A DNA stretch of 64,000 bases. It comes from Phaeobacter sp. (lineage in GTDB: Bacteria; Pseudomonadota; Alphaproteobacteria; Rhodobacterales; Rhodobacteraceae). How positions within the stretch are numbered: the stretch's first letter is position 1; each line of letters begins with the position of its first letter. Of this stretch, positions 18,680 through 28,335 are shown piece by piece. The notes under the pieces are model-generated. The model worked only from the letters and a program-made list of their open reading frames with translations, was not told the DNA's origin and searched no databases. The DNA lies in assembly GCF_022825805.1 (NCBI RefSeq), contig NZ_JAJDWC010000119.1:1-64000 (forward strand), written 5' to 3'. The position numbers were made by a program, and so were the translations under genes.

Positions 18680-19312
18680 TCAGCGCGGACCATGCCAGTC
18701 GATCTGGCAGATTTCAGCGGAACGGTTTTCAAAGTCCCACACCCGACCAAAAGCGCGCACACGGCCTTTGGTGGCTTTGGCAACGGTGATGTCCGGGCCC
18801 ATCCAATATTCGGTGTTGCTGACAACGATGTCCTTGCCATCCTTGCCTTCGACAGGAACAACGGCGCCTTGGATCTTCTTGCCCACCATCAGGCGGCGTT
18901 CCTTGCCTTCGGTTTCAAACACCACAGGCGCGCGCTCGGCGCCGAGGAATTCGCTGACCAGAAGCGAGAACAGACCAGTGGTGCCGCGAGCGGCACCGGA
19001 GAAGATGTTGACCAACCCATCATACGCCGCCTCAGAGGCGCGCTCGTCGATGAAGGCCGCCGCTTTCCAGTTACCGCGGCCCATGTTGCCCGGAATTTCA
19101 AGGAACAGCCCGACGTTCAAACCCGACAGGTCTTCGTCACCGTATTGTCCCTCATCAATGCGCACCCCGGCCCAGGCCTGACAGTGGCCTTCGGTCGGTG
19201 GGTGCTGGCCCAGCGACACAACGCAGGGGCAAAACACCGTGCAATTGCAGTTCAGGATCAGTTCGCCCTTGATGGTCCAAGGCACCGTGCCAACAGCAGC
19301 ATCCAAAGCCAT
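18680..19312 (-). CDS. DUF1326 domain protein
   Basis: A 210-residue soluble protein whose role is unknown. The N-terminus carries a dense cysteine cluster, LNCNCTVFCPCVVSLGQ (C-x-C-x4-C-x-C), followed by a histidine in TEGHCQAW, consistent with metal or thiol chemistry. The rest is beta-rich. DUF1326 proteins are commonly found next to DUF2182 membrane proteins, as here (22-base gap). The 13-base gap to dmdA places both inside the DMSP demethylation operon. The link to DMSP is by context only. Confidence 0.85.
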   Translation of the reverse strand: MALDAAVGTVPWTIKGELILNCNCTVFCPCVVSLGQHPPTEGHCQAWAGVRIDEGQYGDEDLSGLNVGLFLEIPGNMGRGNWKAAAFIDERASEAAYDGLVNIFSGAARGTTGLFSLLVSEFLGAERAPVVFETEGKERRLMVGKKIQGAVVPVEGKDGKDIVVSNTEYWMGPDITVAKATKGRVRAFGRVWDFENRSAEICQIDWHGPR

Positions 19313-19334
19313 TTTACATTCTCCCTTTGTGATC

Positions 19335-20105
19335 TCAGATCAATGTGAGGCCGATCCAGGCGGACCAGCCCAGCAACACAACACCCAAGGGCCGCGTCAG
19401 GTAGCGGCCCAGATCGGGCAGTTTTTCGAAAGCCATAATCAGCGTGGCGAGCCCCATGAAGGCCACGTTCATGACGCCACCAACGAAGGCGAGCAGCATC
19501 AGCGCCCAACAGCAGCCCAGACACACCAGCCCAAGACGCAGCCCATTGCGGAACGCGCCCTCATCCCAATGCTGCATGAAGAACACCAGCGGGCGGCGAC
19601 ATTTGCTGAGACAGGCTTCTTTGGCATCGGAGAACTGATAGAGCCCTGCGATCAGCAGCAGACCCGCACTCAGCCCCGCTGAAAGACTGTCACCAAACGC
19701 CGAAATCAGCCCCAATCCAAACAGCAGCATCTGCAAACCCGCCGCGACCAGTGAAAAGACGAACCAGACCAGCAGATAGCCACCGACCAGATCCCAAAAC
19801 CGCGTGTCTGGTGCCGCATGGCTAAGATCATCATAGGTGGCAAAAGCAGGCAGCGCGGTCGGCGCCATCATCGCCGCCGACATCAGCGCCCACATCAACA
19901 CAACACGCAGATAGCCCGCCGCATCCGGGGTCATGGTGCAAAGGTCGCGCCAGAAATCAGCGCCATAGACGCGGCTGAAATCCCGCATCTCCTGCGGTAC
20001 CGCCATCAGATACAGCACCAGCCAGCAGGCCAGGATACCGGAAAACAGTCCCAGCCAGTGCCAGCCATGCATCAGGCGGATCTTTTGAGCGAGAAGTGTT
20101 TTCAT
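19335..20105 (-). CDS. DUF2182 predicted metal-binding integral membrane protein
   Basis: A 256-residue inner-membrane protein with about six helices. It has an aromatic first helix (WHWLGLFSGILACWLVLYLM), a second helix with paired methionines (LMWALMSAAMMAPTALPAF), and cysteine patches ACLSKCRRP and LVCLGCCWALML. Met- and Cys-rich helices suggest copper or other soft-metal handling, which is inference. It is the first gene of the DUF2182-DUF1326-dmdA-acuI unit, and its start faces the divergent GntR regulator. Confidence 0.85.
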   Translation of the reverse strand: MKTLLAQKIRLMHGWHWLGLFSGILACWLVLYLMAVPQEMRDFSRVYGADFWRDLCTMTPDAAGYLRVVLMWALMSAAMMAPTALPAFATYDDLSHAAPDTRFWDLVGGYLLVWFVFSLVAAGLQMLLFGLGLISAFGDSLSAGLSAGLLLIAGLYQFSDAKEACLSKCRRPLVFFMQHWDEGAFRNGLRLGLVCLGCCWALMLLAFVGGVMNVAFMGLATLIMAFEKLPDLGRYLTRPLGVVLLGWSAWIGLTLI

Positions 20106-20192
20106 CTGCGGCTCCGTCTGTGAGGTCGGTTGCGGATGCGGTTACCAGCATGAGCGGCTTGTTCTGGGCCGACTCAACTCTTAAGAAGGAAA

Positions 20193-20216
20193 TGTCAGAC
20201 TTTTAAATGTCTGACA
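20193..20216. promoter_or_regulatory. Operator candidate for the GntR/FadR-type regulator
   Basis: TGTCAGAC-TTTTAAAT-GTCTGACA is a perfect inverted repeat with 8-bp arms and an AT-only spacer. TGTCTGACA by itself is also a 9-bp palindrome of the short GntR/FadR type. It lies between the divergent DMSP operon and the regulator, 30 bases before the regulator ATG, well placed to control both promoters. Confidence 0.7.
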
Positions 20217-20245
20217 AATGATTTTTGCAATTGCGGACCCACGTC

Positions 20246-21010
20246 ATGAAGCTCGATCCCAACAGCGCGGCGGATCTTTCTGCCCAAATTGCCCAGGCCA
20301 TCCGCGATGCGATAGTGGCCGGTGACTTGATTGTCGACGAACGGCTGCCGTCGGAAACCGAACTGTCCGATCAGTTTCAAGTGTCCCGTCCCACCGTGCG
20401 CGAGGCGCTGAAACGACTGGCCGCGCAATCGCTGATCCGCACCCAGAGGGGGGCAACGGGGGGCGCTTTTGTGAACCGTTTGAACTACGAAGACGCCTAT
20501 TCGCAGCAGATCACCACCTCCACTCTGCTGCTGAGCATGAATGCCGTGAGTTTCGATACCGCCTGCGAAGCCCGTTACGCGCTGGAGCGGGCCTGTGCGC
20601 CATTGTCGGCGTCTCGGCGCAATGCGGATCAATTGGCCACCATGCGGGCGGAGATTTTTCGCCAGGGGCAGCCTGGGCTGACCGATGAGGCTTTTTGTGC
20701 GTCGGATGTGGCGTTTCACCGGGCGTTGGTCGATGGCGCGGGCAACCCGGTGTTGTCCTATCAATTGGCTGGCGCTGTTGAGGCGATGCAGCCGCTGATG
20801 AATATGATCACTTTCACCGCCCGGGACCGCCAGATCATTCTTGCGCTGCACAGCCGGATTGCGGATGCGATCGAGGCAGGTGACGGCACCGCCGCCGTCG
20901 AAGGCCTGAGCGCGCTGGAGGAAGAAACCCGCGCGCTGGCGGCTGCAGTGTTTGCGGCGCGCTCCAAGCGCGCATCAGAGCCGGCTCCAGCAGAGCCTTC
21001 GGCGCACTAG
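20246..21010 (+). CDS. FadR-subfamily GntR transcriptional regulator
   Basis: Winged-helix N-terminus (AIRDAIVAGDLIVDERLPSE, QFQVSRPTVREALKRL) and a helical FCD effector domain with metal-ligand-type residues (ASDVAFHRALVDGAGN, ALHSRIADAIEAGD). ATG 20246 gives 254 residues; the ORF track used an upstream TTG. It is divergent from the DUF2182-DUF1326-dmdA-acuI operon with a strong inverted repeat between. It is therefore the likely regulator of DMSP demethylation, with acrylate, DMSP or a CoA intermediate as possible effector. The ligand is not readable from the sequence. Confidence 0.87.
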   Translation: MKLDPNSAADLSAQIAQAIRDAIVAGDLIVDERLPSETELSDQFQVSRPTVREALKRLAAQSLIRTQRGATGGAFVNRLNYEDAYSQQITTSTLLLSMNAVSFDTACEARYALERACAPLSASRRNADQLATMRAEIFRQGQPGLTDEAFCASDVAFHRALVDGAGNPVLSYQLAGAVEAMQPLMNMITFTARDRQIILALHSRIADAIEAGDGTAAVEGLSALEEETRALAAAVFAARSKRASEPAPAEPSAH

Positions 21011-21094
21011 CCTGCGCAGGCATCGGAAAACAGACCAGAATTCCACCGCTTTGGCGGTTCCCCTCTTTGCTTTCGCGAACGGCGCGCATATATA

Positions 21095-21440
21095 GGGGTT
21101 GTTCTTCGGAACTATGGACATAAACGCGCTCGTAATAAGCGGATCGGACCCGGGGGCGGTACCCGGCGGCTCCACCAAAACACCACTGGGGTGTCCTTCG
21201 TTTGGGGATATTTTCAGGTTCTGGGGGCCGAAACAGGATCGACGAACGTCTAAAGGAGTTAGCTTTGTCTCGGCTGTCTGCCACCGTTACCGGCGAAACT
21301 AGTACAATTGCAAACGACAATCGTGCTCCGGTTGCTCTGGCTGCGTAAGCAGTCCGAGTCGAACCGACTTTAAGCCCTAGCGCCTAGCCGCGTTAGGCGG
21401 GGTTCGCAGGTACCTGGCAACAGAAACCTGCACTTTCCCC
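21095..21440 (+). ncRNA. ssrA: Transfer-messenger RNA, circularly permuted two-piece type
   Basis: Rescues stalled ribosomes. The acceptor piece comes first and ends CGGCTCC-A-CCA at 21177; the coding piece starts GGGGCCG at 21224 and pairs with that end to rebuild the acceptor stem. The tag frame at 21310-21348 reads ANDNRAPVALAA-stop, an alphaproteobacterial degradation tag ending LAA. The intervening 46 bases are removed on maturation. The outer boundaries are estimated. SspB, which delivers tagged proteins to ClpXP, is encoded about 10 kb away at 31447. Confidence 0.93.
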
Positions 21441-21614
21441 TACCTTCTCGTCTAACTGCTCTGCCCCAGTTTGGTCCCGCTTGCGCTGGATCGCCCCTAC
21501 TGGGCTGCCGCAGCACCATGAACGCGGAAAGATCCGGACCGTTATGGCCCGGATCCGATCTTGATGCTCTATTTGGCGATCTGGGACACCCTGCCCCTAC
21601 AAGACGCCCTGCCC

Positions 21615-23294
21615 TTACAGAATGGCAGGCAGGTTCAGATCGTGCTCTTTGGCGCAATCGCGCGCGATGTAATAGCCCGCATCAGCGTGGCGCATCACGC
21701 CGGTGGCCGGATCGTTCCACAACACGCGCGCAATACGCCGGTCGGCATCTTCCGTGCCGTCACAGCAAATGACCACGCCCGAATGCTGCGAAAAGCCCAT
21801 GCCCACACCGCCACCGTGATGCAGCGAAACCCAGGTCGCACCTGATGCGGTGTTCAACAGCGCATTGAGCAGCGGCCAATCCGACACGGCGTCAGAGCCA
21901 TCTTTCATCGCCTCGGTTTCGCGGTTGGGTGACGCAACAGAGCCAGAATCCAGATGATCACGGCCGATCACCACGGGCGCAGACAATTCGCCGTTGCGCA
22001 CCATTTCGTTGAACGCCAGTCCCGCCTTGTGCCGGTCGCCGAGACCGATCCAGCAGATCCGCGCAGGCAGCCCCTGAAACGCGATGCGTTCCTGCGCCAT
22101 GTCAAGCCAGCGGTGAAGATGCTGATTGTCCGGGAACAGCTCTTTCATTTTGGCGTCTGTCTTGCGGATATCCTCGGGATCGCCCGACAGCGCGGCCCAG
22201 CGGAACGGGCCAATGCCACGGCAGAACAGCGGGCGGATGTAGGCAGGCACAAACCCCGGGAAGGCAAAGGCGTTCTCGAACCCTTCGTCCTGGGCCACCT
22301 GCCGGATGTTGTTGCCGTAATCCAAGGTTGGTACGCCCGCGTTCCAGAAATCCACCATGGCCTCGACGTGGGTGCGCATGGCCATGCGAGCCTCGCGTTC
22401 CACCCGTTTCGGGTCCTGTTCACGGGCCTCGCGCCATTGCGCCATGCTCCAGCCGATAGGCAGATAGCCGTTGATCGGATCATGGGCCGATGTCTGGTCT
22501 GTCACGATGTCGGGCCGCAGACCGCCCGCCTGCATCCGGCGATAGATCTCTGGGAAAATCTCTGCCGCGTTGCCAAGAAGCCCGACCGATTTCGCCTCCC
22601 CCGCAGCGGTCCACCGCTCGATCATCGCCAGCGCCTCGTCCAGCGTTTCGGCTTTTTCGTCTAGATATTTGGTGCGCAGGCGGAAATCGATGCTGTCAGG
22701 GTTGCATTCGACCGCCAAGCAGCTGGCCCCGGCAAACACCGCCGCAAGAGGCTGCGCGCCCCCCATGCCACCCAGACCACCGGTGAGAATCCATTTGCCA
22801 CTCAGATCACCGCCGTAGTGCTGGCGACCTGCCTCGGCAAAGGTTTCATAGGTGCCCTGCACAATGCCCTGGGTGCCGATGTAGATCCAGGAACCAGCGG
22901 TCATCTGGCCGTACATCATGAGCCCTTTTTTATCGAGCTCGTTGAAATGATCCCAGTTGGCCCAATGCGGCACCAGATTGGAGTTGGCGATCAGCACGCG
23001 CGGCGCGTCCTTATGCGTCTGGAACACGCCCACCGGTTTGCCGGATTGCACCAGCAATGTCTGGTCTTCGTCCAGCTCTTTCAGGCTGGAGACAATCTGG
23101 TCGAAATCCTGCCAGGTTCGTGCGGCGCGACCAATGCCGCCATAGACCACGAGTTCATGCGGGTTTTCCGCCACATCGGGATGCAGGTTGTTCATCATCA
23201 TGCGCAGCGGCGCCTCTGTCACCCAATGTTTGGTGGTCAGCTCCGGGCCGGTGGGCGGAAAGATATCACGGGTGTTCTTGCGGGGATCACTCAT
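21615..23294 (-). CDS. hutU: Urocanate hydratase
   Basis: Second step of histidine breakdown: adds water to urocanate to give imidazolonepropionate, with tightly bound NAD. The 559-residue length is typical. Seen: [19 protein letters not shown], the glycine-rich NAD loop [20 protein letters not shown], and the conserved cysteine region [17 protein letters not shown]. It is the last gene of hutIHGU; its ATG overlaps the hutG stop as ATGA. Confidence 0.97.
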   Translation of the reverse strand: MSDPRKNTRDIFPPTGPELTTKHWVTEAPLRMMMNNLHPDVAENPHELVVYGGIGRAARTWQDFDQIVSSLKELDEDQTLLVQSGKPVGVFQTHKDAPRVLIANSNLVPHWANWDHFNELDKKGLMMYGQMTAGSWIYIGTQGIVQGTYETFAEAGRQHYGGDLSGKWILTGGLGGMGGAQPLAAVFAGASCLAVECNPDSIDFRLRTKYLDEKAETLDEALAMIERWTAAGEAKSVGLLGNAAEIFPEIYRRMQAGGLRPDIVTDQTSAHDPINGYLPIGWSMAQWREAREQDPKRVEREARMAMRTHVEAMVDFWNAGVPTLDYGNNIRQVAQDEGFENAFAFPGFVPAYIRPLFCRGIGPFRWAALSGDPEDIRKTDAKMKELFPDNQHLHRWLDMAQERIAFQGLPARICWIGLGDRHKAGLAFNEMVRNGELSAPVVIGRDHLDSGSVASPNRETEAMKDGSDAVSDWPLLNALLNTASGATWVSLHHGGGVGMGFSQHSGVVICCDGTEDADRRIARVLWNDPATGVMRHADAGYYIARDCAKEHDLNLPAIL

Positions 23295-24082
23295 GCGGAG
23301 GGTCTCCAGTTCTGCAGATCGGTGAGAATACGGGCGAGTGTTTGGCGCAGCCGGTCAGCGCGCTCGGGGCGATAGGTCCAGGGCGGGTGTTCGTCGCAAT
23401 ATGTGGCCTGGGCGAGCTCCATCTGAATGGCATGCACGCCGGATGCGGGGCGACCATAGTGACGGGTGGTCCATCCCCCTTTGAAGCGGCCGTTGATCAC
23501 GGATGTATAGCCGTCGGCCTGTTCGCAGTACTGCGCCACCAGCTGTTCCAGCGCAGGATCACAGGTCTGGCCCAGATTGGTGCCGATGCTGAAATCCGGC
23601 AATCGGCCCTCGAACAGGAACGGGATGCGGCCACGAATGGAATGGCAATCATAGAGAATGGCAAAGCCGTGGCGCGCCTTCACCCGATCAATCTGGGCCT
23701 CTAGCGCTGCGTGATAGGGCGTGTGATACGCCTCGCAGAGCGTTGCGGTTTCTGCCGCATTGGGTTCAAATCCGGGTTGCCACATCGGTCGCCCATCAAA
23801 ATCGGTCTGCGGCACCAATGTGGTGGTGTTCTGCCCCGGATAGAGTGAAACCCCAGCGGGGTCGCGATTGGCATCCACGACATAGCGGTGCACATGGGAG
23901 CGCACGATGGTCACATCCTCGACCAGCCCGTCATACAGCTGTGCGATGTGCCAATCGGTATCAGCAAGCTGCCGACCATTCTCATTCAGCCGGTCCGCGA
24001 TCTCTGTGGGCACATAGGTCCCGCCATGGGACTGCCCCAAGATCAGCGGGCTATCGCCTTCGATACATTCAAAAACCTGCAT
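23291..24082 (-). CDS. hutG: N-formylglutamate deformylase
   Basis: Hydrolyses N-formylglutamate to glutamate and formate, ending the pathway that runs through HutF. The 263-residue protein belongs to the N-formylglutamate amidohydrolase family; motifs include [26 protein letters not shown] and [12 protein letters not shown]. Start ATG 24082 has GGAG eight bases upstream and overlaps the hutH TGA by one base (TGATG); the ORF-track start adds two residues and lacks this. It is paired with a HutF deiminase rather than with the HutG formimidoylglutamase of enterics. Confidence 0.95.
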   Translation of the reverse strand: MQVFECIEGDSPLILGQSHGGTYVPTEIADRLNENGRQLADTDWHIAQLYDGLVEDVTIVRSHVHRYVVDANRDPAGVSLYPGQNTTTLVPQTDFDGRPMWQPGFEPNAAETATLCEAYHTPYHAALEAQIDRVKARHGFAILYDCHSIRGRIPFLFEGRLPDFSIGTNLGQTCDPALEQLVAQYCEQADGYTSVINGRFKGGWTTRHYGRPASGVHAIQMELAQATYCDEHPPWTYRPERADRLRQTLARILTDLQNWRPSA

Positions 24083-25617
24083 CACCACAACTCCGGCAGA
24101 TCTGCGCTCACGCAGCCCATCAGCGTGCCTGACGCCACCAGATCATGCGCGGCATCAAGATCCGGTGCCATGAACCTGTCGTCGCCCAGTGCCGGGACCT
24201 GCTGCCGCAACTGGGCCAGAACCCCCTGCAAGGCGGGGCTGGTCAACAGCGGCGCACGGAACTCCACGCCCTGCGCGGCGCAGAGCAATTCGACGCCCAG
24301 AATATGGTTGAGATTGTCGACCATAACCGACAGGCGCCGCGCACCATGTGCGGCCATGGAGACATGATCTTCCTGGTTGGCAGAGGTGGGCGTCGAGTCC
24401 GTCACGCAGGGGTTGGCGAGATGCTTGTTCTCGCTCATCAGCGCGGCGGTTGTGACCTCTGCGATCATCAGACCGGAATTCAAGCCCGGTTTGGGGGTCA
24501 GGAACGGTGGCAAATCATGGCTAAGCGCCGGATCCACCATCAAGGCGATCCGCCGCTGGGCAATGGCACCGATTTCCGACAGAGCAAGCGCCATCATATC
24601 CGCAGCAAATCCAACGGGTTCGGCATGAAAGTTACCGCCAGAGACGATGGCGCCATCCTCTGTCAGAACCAATGGGTTGTCGGTGGCTGCATTGGCTTCG
24701 ATCAGCAGGGTGTCGGCGGCTTTGCGCAACACATCCATCGCAGCACCCGTGACCTGCGGCTGGCAACGGATGCAATAGGGATCCTGCACCCGGCTGTCGC
24801 CGTCTCGGTGGCTCTCGCGGATGGCAGAGCCAGACAGGATGCTGCGCATGGCCTGGGCCGCTTCGATCTGACCTTGATGTCCGCGCAGCGCATGGATCTG
24901 CGGATGAAGCGGCGCGGTCGATCCCATGATGGCGTCAGTGGACAGGGCCGAGACAACCAGCGCGTTGCAGGCCGCACGCCAGGCGCCGAACATCCCGGCC
25001 AGGGCATAGGCGGTGGAAAACTGGGTGCCATTGATGAAGGCCAGACCCTCTTTGGGGCCCAGTTCGATCGGGCTCAGGCCTGCCTGCTTCAACGCCTCTG
25101 CCGCGGGCATGACCGTGCCCTGAAACTCTGCTTCGCCTTCGCCGATCATCGCGGCGGTCATATGCGACAGCGGTGCGAGATCACCGGAGGCCCCAACCGA
25201 CCCTTTGGCCGGAACAACCGGGGTCACCCCGGCAGCGAGCATGTCCTGCAACAATGCGATGCGCGACCAGCCCACCCCGGATGCGCCGCGACCAAAAGAG
25301 ATCAGCTTCAACACCATCATCAGGCGCACAACGGCGCGCGGCATGGCTGGACCGACGCCGCAGCAATGGGACAAGATCAAATTGCGCTGCAGCGTTGCGG
25401 TGTCTTCCGGTGCGATCTTGACGCTGGCGAGTTTGCCAAATCCGGTGTTGACGCCATAGACAGGGGCGGTCGCGGCAGCGGCCTTTGCCACCTGCGCAGC
25501 GGCGGCGTCGACCGCGGCGCGGCAGTCATCGTCCAACACCACAGGGCATTCGTCGCGATACACGCGCTCCAGCTGCTCCAGCGTAACCTGACCAGGGCAA
25601 AGAATAAGAGCCGTCAC
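24082..25617 (-). CDS. hutH: Histidine ammonia-lyase
   Basis: First step of histidine catabolism: releases ammonia to give urocanate. The self-forming MIO cofactor triad Ala-Ser-Gly is in [15 protein letters not shown]. Other family landmarks are [24 protein letters not shown] and [20 protein letters not shown]. The start is GTG 25617, which overlaps the hutI stop (GTGA) and has GGAG seven bases upstream. This gives 511 residues, the usual size; the 86 extra residues in the ORF track are hutI in another frame. Confidence 0.96.
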   Translation of the reverse strand: MTALILCPGQVTLEQLERVYRDECPVVLDDDCRAAVDAAAAQVAKAAAATAPVYGVNTGFGKLASVKIAPEDTATLQRNLILSHCCGVGPAMPRAVVRLMMVLKLISFGRGASGVGWSRIALLQDMLAAGVTPVVPAKGSVGASGDLAPLSHMTAAMIGEGEAEFQGTVMPAAEALKQAGLSPIELGPKEGLAFINGTQFSTAYALAGMFGAWRAACNALVVSALSTDAIMGSTAPLHPQIHALRGHQGQIEAAQAMRSILSGSAIRESHRDGDSRVQDPYCIRCQPQVTGAAMDVLRKAADTLLIEANAATDNPLVLTEDGAIVSGGNFHAEPVGFAADMMALALSEIGAIAQRRIALMVDPALSHDLPPFLTPKPGLNSGLMIAEVTTAALMSENKHLANPCVTDSTPTSANQEDHVSMAAHGARRLSVMVDNLNHILGVELLCAAQGVEFRAPLLTSPALQGVLAQLRQQVPALGDDRFMAPDLDAAHDLVASGTLMGCVSADLPELW

Positions 25618-26822
25618 TTTATGTCTCCGAAAATGCGTTGATGAAGAGGGTTGAACCCAATGCGATAGGCCAGCTCTGCCGGATGAAAGACCGACCAGAT
25701 GGCAAGATCTGCAATATTGCCCGCCGCCAGCGTGCCAAGATCCGACAGCCCCAAGGCCTGGGCGGCGTTGCGGGTGACGCCTGCCAGCGCTTCCTCCGGC
25801 GTGAGCCGAAACAGGGTGCAACCCATGTTCATCGCCATCAGCAGCGAGGCGAGCGGCGCAGAGCCCGGATTGCAATCAGTCGCCAGCGCCATCGCCACAT
25901 TCTGTTTGCGCAACAGGTCCACAGGCGGCAGGCAGGTCTCCCGCAGGGTGTAGAACGCACCAGGCAACAGCGTGGCAACGGTGCCGCTGGCGGCAAGTGC
26001 GGCCACCCCGTCGGCGTCGAGATATTCCAAGTGATCCACAGACAGCGCGCCATAGCTGGCAGCCAGCTGCGCCCCGCCCAAGTTGGACAGCTGTTCAGCG
26101 TGCAATTTGACCGGCAGTCCGAGATCACGGGCCAGATCAAACACGCGGGCGATTTGCTCAAGGGAAAATGCAATGCCCTCACAAAATCCGTCCACCGCAT
26201 CAACCAACCCCTCGTCATGGGCCTGCTGCAATCCGGGCAACACCACCTGGTCAATGTAGTCATCGGCCCGTCCAGCAAACTCCGGCGGGACGGCATGCGC
26301 TGCCAAATAGCTGGTCACGATACGCACGGGACGCAGCTGCGCCAATCTGCGCGCGGCGCGCAGCATGGTCAATTCCGCCGCAATCGAAAGCCCGTAGCCG
26401 GATTTGACCTCCAGCGTTGTGACGCCTTCGGCGATCATCGCATCAAGCCGTGGCAAAGCCTGAGCGATCAGATCTTCTTCGCTGGCGGCACGTGTGGCCT
26501 GCACCGTTGACAGGATCCCTCCGCCTGCTCGGGCGACCTCTTCGTAGGAGGCACCATTCAAACGCAGCTCAAACTCTGCGGCGCGGTGACCACCATGAAC
26601 GATATGCGTGTGCGCGTCGATCAAAGCCGGGGTCAGCAGCCGCCCCTCCAGATCGACGCGCTGCGCATCTGCATACGGCTCAGGCAGATCCACAAAGGCC
26701 CCAACCCAAAGGATCCGCCCGTCACAGACGACCAATGCAGCCCCCTGCATCAGCCCATACGGCGTGTCGCCAGCTGCCATCGTGGCAATCGGACCACCAT
26801 GATAGACCACAAAACCTGCCAT
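25614..26822 (-). CDS. hutI: Imidazolonepropionase
   Basis: Third step of histidine breakdown: opens imidazolonepropionate to formimidoylglutamate. It is a metal-dependent amidohydrolase with [16 protein letters not shown] (HxH zinc ligands), [27 protein letters not shown] and [10 protein letters not shown]. Start ATG 26822 is chosen because GGAG lies nine bases upstream; ATG 26840 has none. This gives 402 residues. It is the first gene of hutIHGU and is divergent from hutF across an 80-base promoter region. Confidence 0.95.
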   Translation of the reverse strand: MAGFVVYHGGPIATMAAGDTPYGLMQGAALVVCDGRILWVGAFVDLPEPYADAQRVDLEGRLLTPALIDAHTHIVHGGHRAAEFELRLNGASYEEVARAGGGILSTVQATRAASEEDLIAQALPRLDAMIAEGVTTLEVKSGYGLSIAAELTMLRAARRLAQLRPVRIVTSYLAAHAVPPEFAGRADDYIDQVVLPGLQQAHDEGLVDAVDGFCEGIAFSLEQIARVFDLARDLGLPVKLHAEQLSNLGGAQLAASYGALSVDHLEYLDADGVAALAASGTVATLLPGAFYTLRETCLPPVDLLRKQNVAMALATDCNPGSAPLASLLMAMNMGCTLFRLTPEEALAGVTRNAAQALGLSDLGTLAAGNIADLAIWSVFHPAELAYRIGFNPLHQRIFGDIK

Positions 26823-26878
26823 ATCCGGACACTCCTGCATTGTGTGCTTTAGATTTCAGGTATATTCTTTAATTGTTT

Positions 26879-26890
26879 TTGTCTACACAA
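26879..26890. promoter_or_regulatory. HutC operator candidate
   Basis: TTGTCTACACAA is a near-perfect 12-bp palindrome (10 of 12 positions symmetric). It lies between the divergent hutI and hutF starts, 12 bases before hutF ATG. This is where a HutC repressor encoded just downstream would block both operons. Confidence 0.55.
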
Positions 26891-26902
26891 AAGAGAAGTC
26901 AC

Positions 26903-28264
26903 ATGATCCTCTTCGCTGACTCTGCCCTGTTGGGCGACCACTGGCACCATAATGTGCGGATCACCCTGTCCGGCGGTCGGATCTCGGAGATCTGCCCTGA
27001 CAGCGATGTGCAGCCAGGCGATCATCGCGTGCCCGTCCTGCTGCCTGCCCTGGCCAACCTGCACAGCCACAGCTTCCAGCGGGCCATGGCCGGTATGAGC
27101 GAAGTCAAAACGAGAGGGCGGGAGAGTTTCTGGACCTGGCGCGACATCATGTATCGTTTTCTGGACCGGCTCGCGCCGGAGCAGATTGAAGCCATCGCCG
27201 CGCTTACATTTGTTGAAATGCTGGAGGCCGGCTTTGCCTCGGTTGGTGAATTCCACTACGTCCACCATCAGCCGGGCGGCCTGCCCTATGATGATCCCTC
27301 AGAGCTGAGCCAGCGCATTCTGGCGGCTGCGTCCGAAGTTGGCATCGGGCTGACACATCTGCCGGTGCTTTATACCTGCGCGGGCGTGAACCAAGAGCCG
27401 CTGGCCGGAGGGCAGCTGCGGTTTGGCAACGAACTTGACCGGTATCTCGAGCTGCAGGCGCGCTGCCGCAGCAGCCTGCCTGATGCGCCTGCCGACACTG
27501 CGGTGGGGATTGCCCCCCATTCGCTGCGCGCCATTCGTCCAAGCGATCTCACCGAACTGTTGGCGGCGGTCCCAACCGGACCAGTCCACATCCACATCGC
27601 CGAGCAGCTGCAGGAGGTGGCCGATGTCACCGCCAATCATGGGCAGTCGCCGGTCGCCTGGCTGCTTGACCAGGTGGAAGTGGATGATCGTTGGTGCCTG
27701 ATCCACGCGACCCATATGACCAGCGCCGAGACCCTGGCCATGGCGCAATCCGGCGCGGTTGCCGGGCTCTGCCCGGTGACAGAGGCGAACCTGGGCGATG
27801 GCGCCTTCAACGGTCCTGAATTTATCACGGCCGTTGGGCAGTTTGGCGTCGGATCGGATTCCAATATCCGCATTTCACTGACCGAAGAACTCAGCACACT
27901 CGAATACTCCCAACGCCTGCGCGATATGGCCCGTGGGGTGATGGTGGTCGGTGAAGGGTCGGTTGGCACAACCCTATTCTGCGGATCAGCCCGCGGCGGC
28001 GCCCAGGCCCTGGGGCGCGACACCGGAGAAATTGCCGTGGGCAAATGGGCGGATCTGATGGCAGTGGACCGCGACCACCCGGCATTGTGCGGTTTGCGCG
28101 ACGAACAGGTGCTGGATGGCCTATGCTTTGCCGCGCCCAATAGCGTGGTGACAGATGTCTGGTCTGCAGGTCGCCATATGGTGCAGCAGGGCCGTCATGT
28201 GGCGCGCACAGCGGTCGTTGACCGCTATCGCGGCGTAATGCGCAATCTGATGGCCGTGCTGTGA
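26903..28264 (+). CDS. hutF: Formimidoylglutamate deiminase
   Basis: Converts N-formimidoylglutamate to N-formylglutamate plus ammonia, defining the five-enzyme histidine route. It is an amidohydrolase-fold protein: NLHSHSFQRAMAGMSE (zinc HxH), LPVLYTCAGV, HIHIAEQLQEVADV, HATHMTSAETLAM and VGSDSNIRISL. Start ATG 26903 has a purine-rich AAGAGAAG upstream and gives 453 residues; the ten extra N-terminal residues in the track lie in the operator. It is followed by hutC after 71 bases. Confidence 0.95.
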   Translation: MILFADSALLGDHWHHNVRITLSGGRISEICPDSDVQPGDHRVPVLLPALANLHSHSFQRAMAGMSEVKTRGRESFWTWRDIMYRFLDRLAPEQIEAIAALTFVEMLEAGFASVGEFHYVHHQPGGLPYDDPSELSQRILAAASEVGIGLTHLPVLYTCAGVNQEPLAGGQLRFGNELDRYLELQARCRSSLPDAPADTAVGIAPHSLRAIRPSDLTELLAAVPTGPVHIHIAEQLQEVADVTANHGQSPVAWLLDQVEVDDRWCLIHATHMTSAETLAMAQSGAVAGLCPVTEANLGDGAFNGPEFITAVGQFGVGSDSNIRISLTEELSTLEYSQRLRDMARGVMVVGEGSVGTTLFCGSARGGAQALGRDTGEIAVGKWADLMAVDRDHPALCGLRDEQVLDGLCFAAPNSVVTDVWSAGRHMVQQGRHVARTAVVDRYRGVMRNLMAVL

Positions 28265-28335
28265 TCATCCCCCGTTGGCGGGCGCGGTTGTGCCCGTTAT
28301 AGAGCCCCCTACCCAAGCGAAGAAAGCACCGGCCC

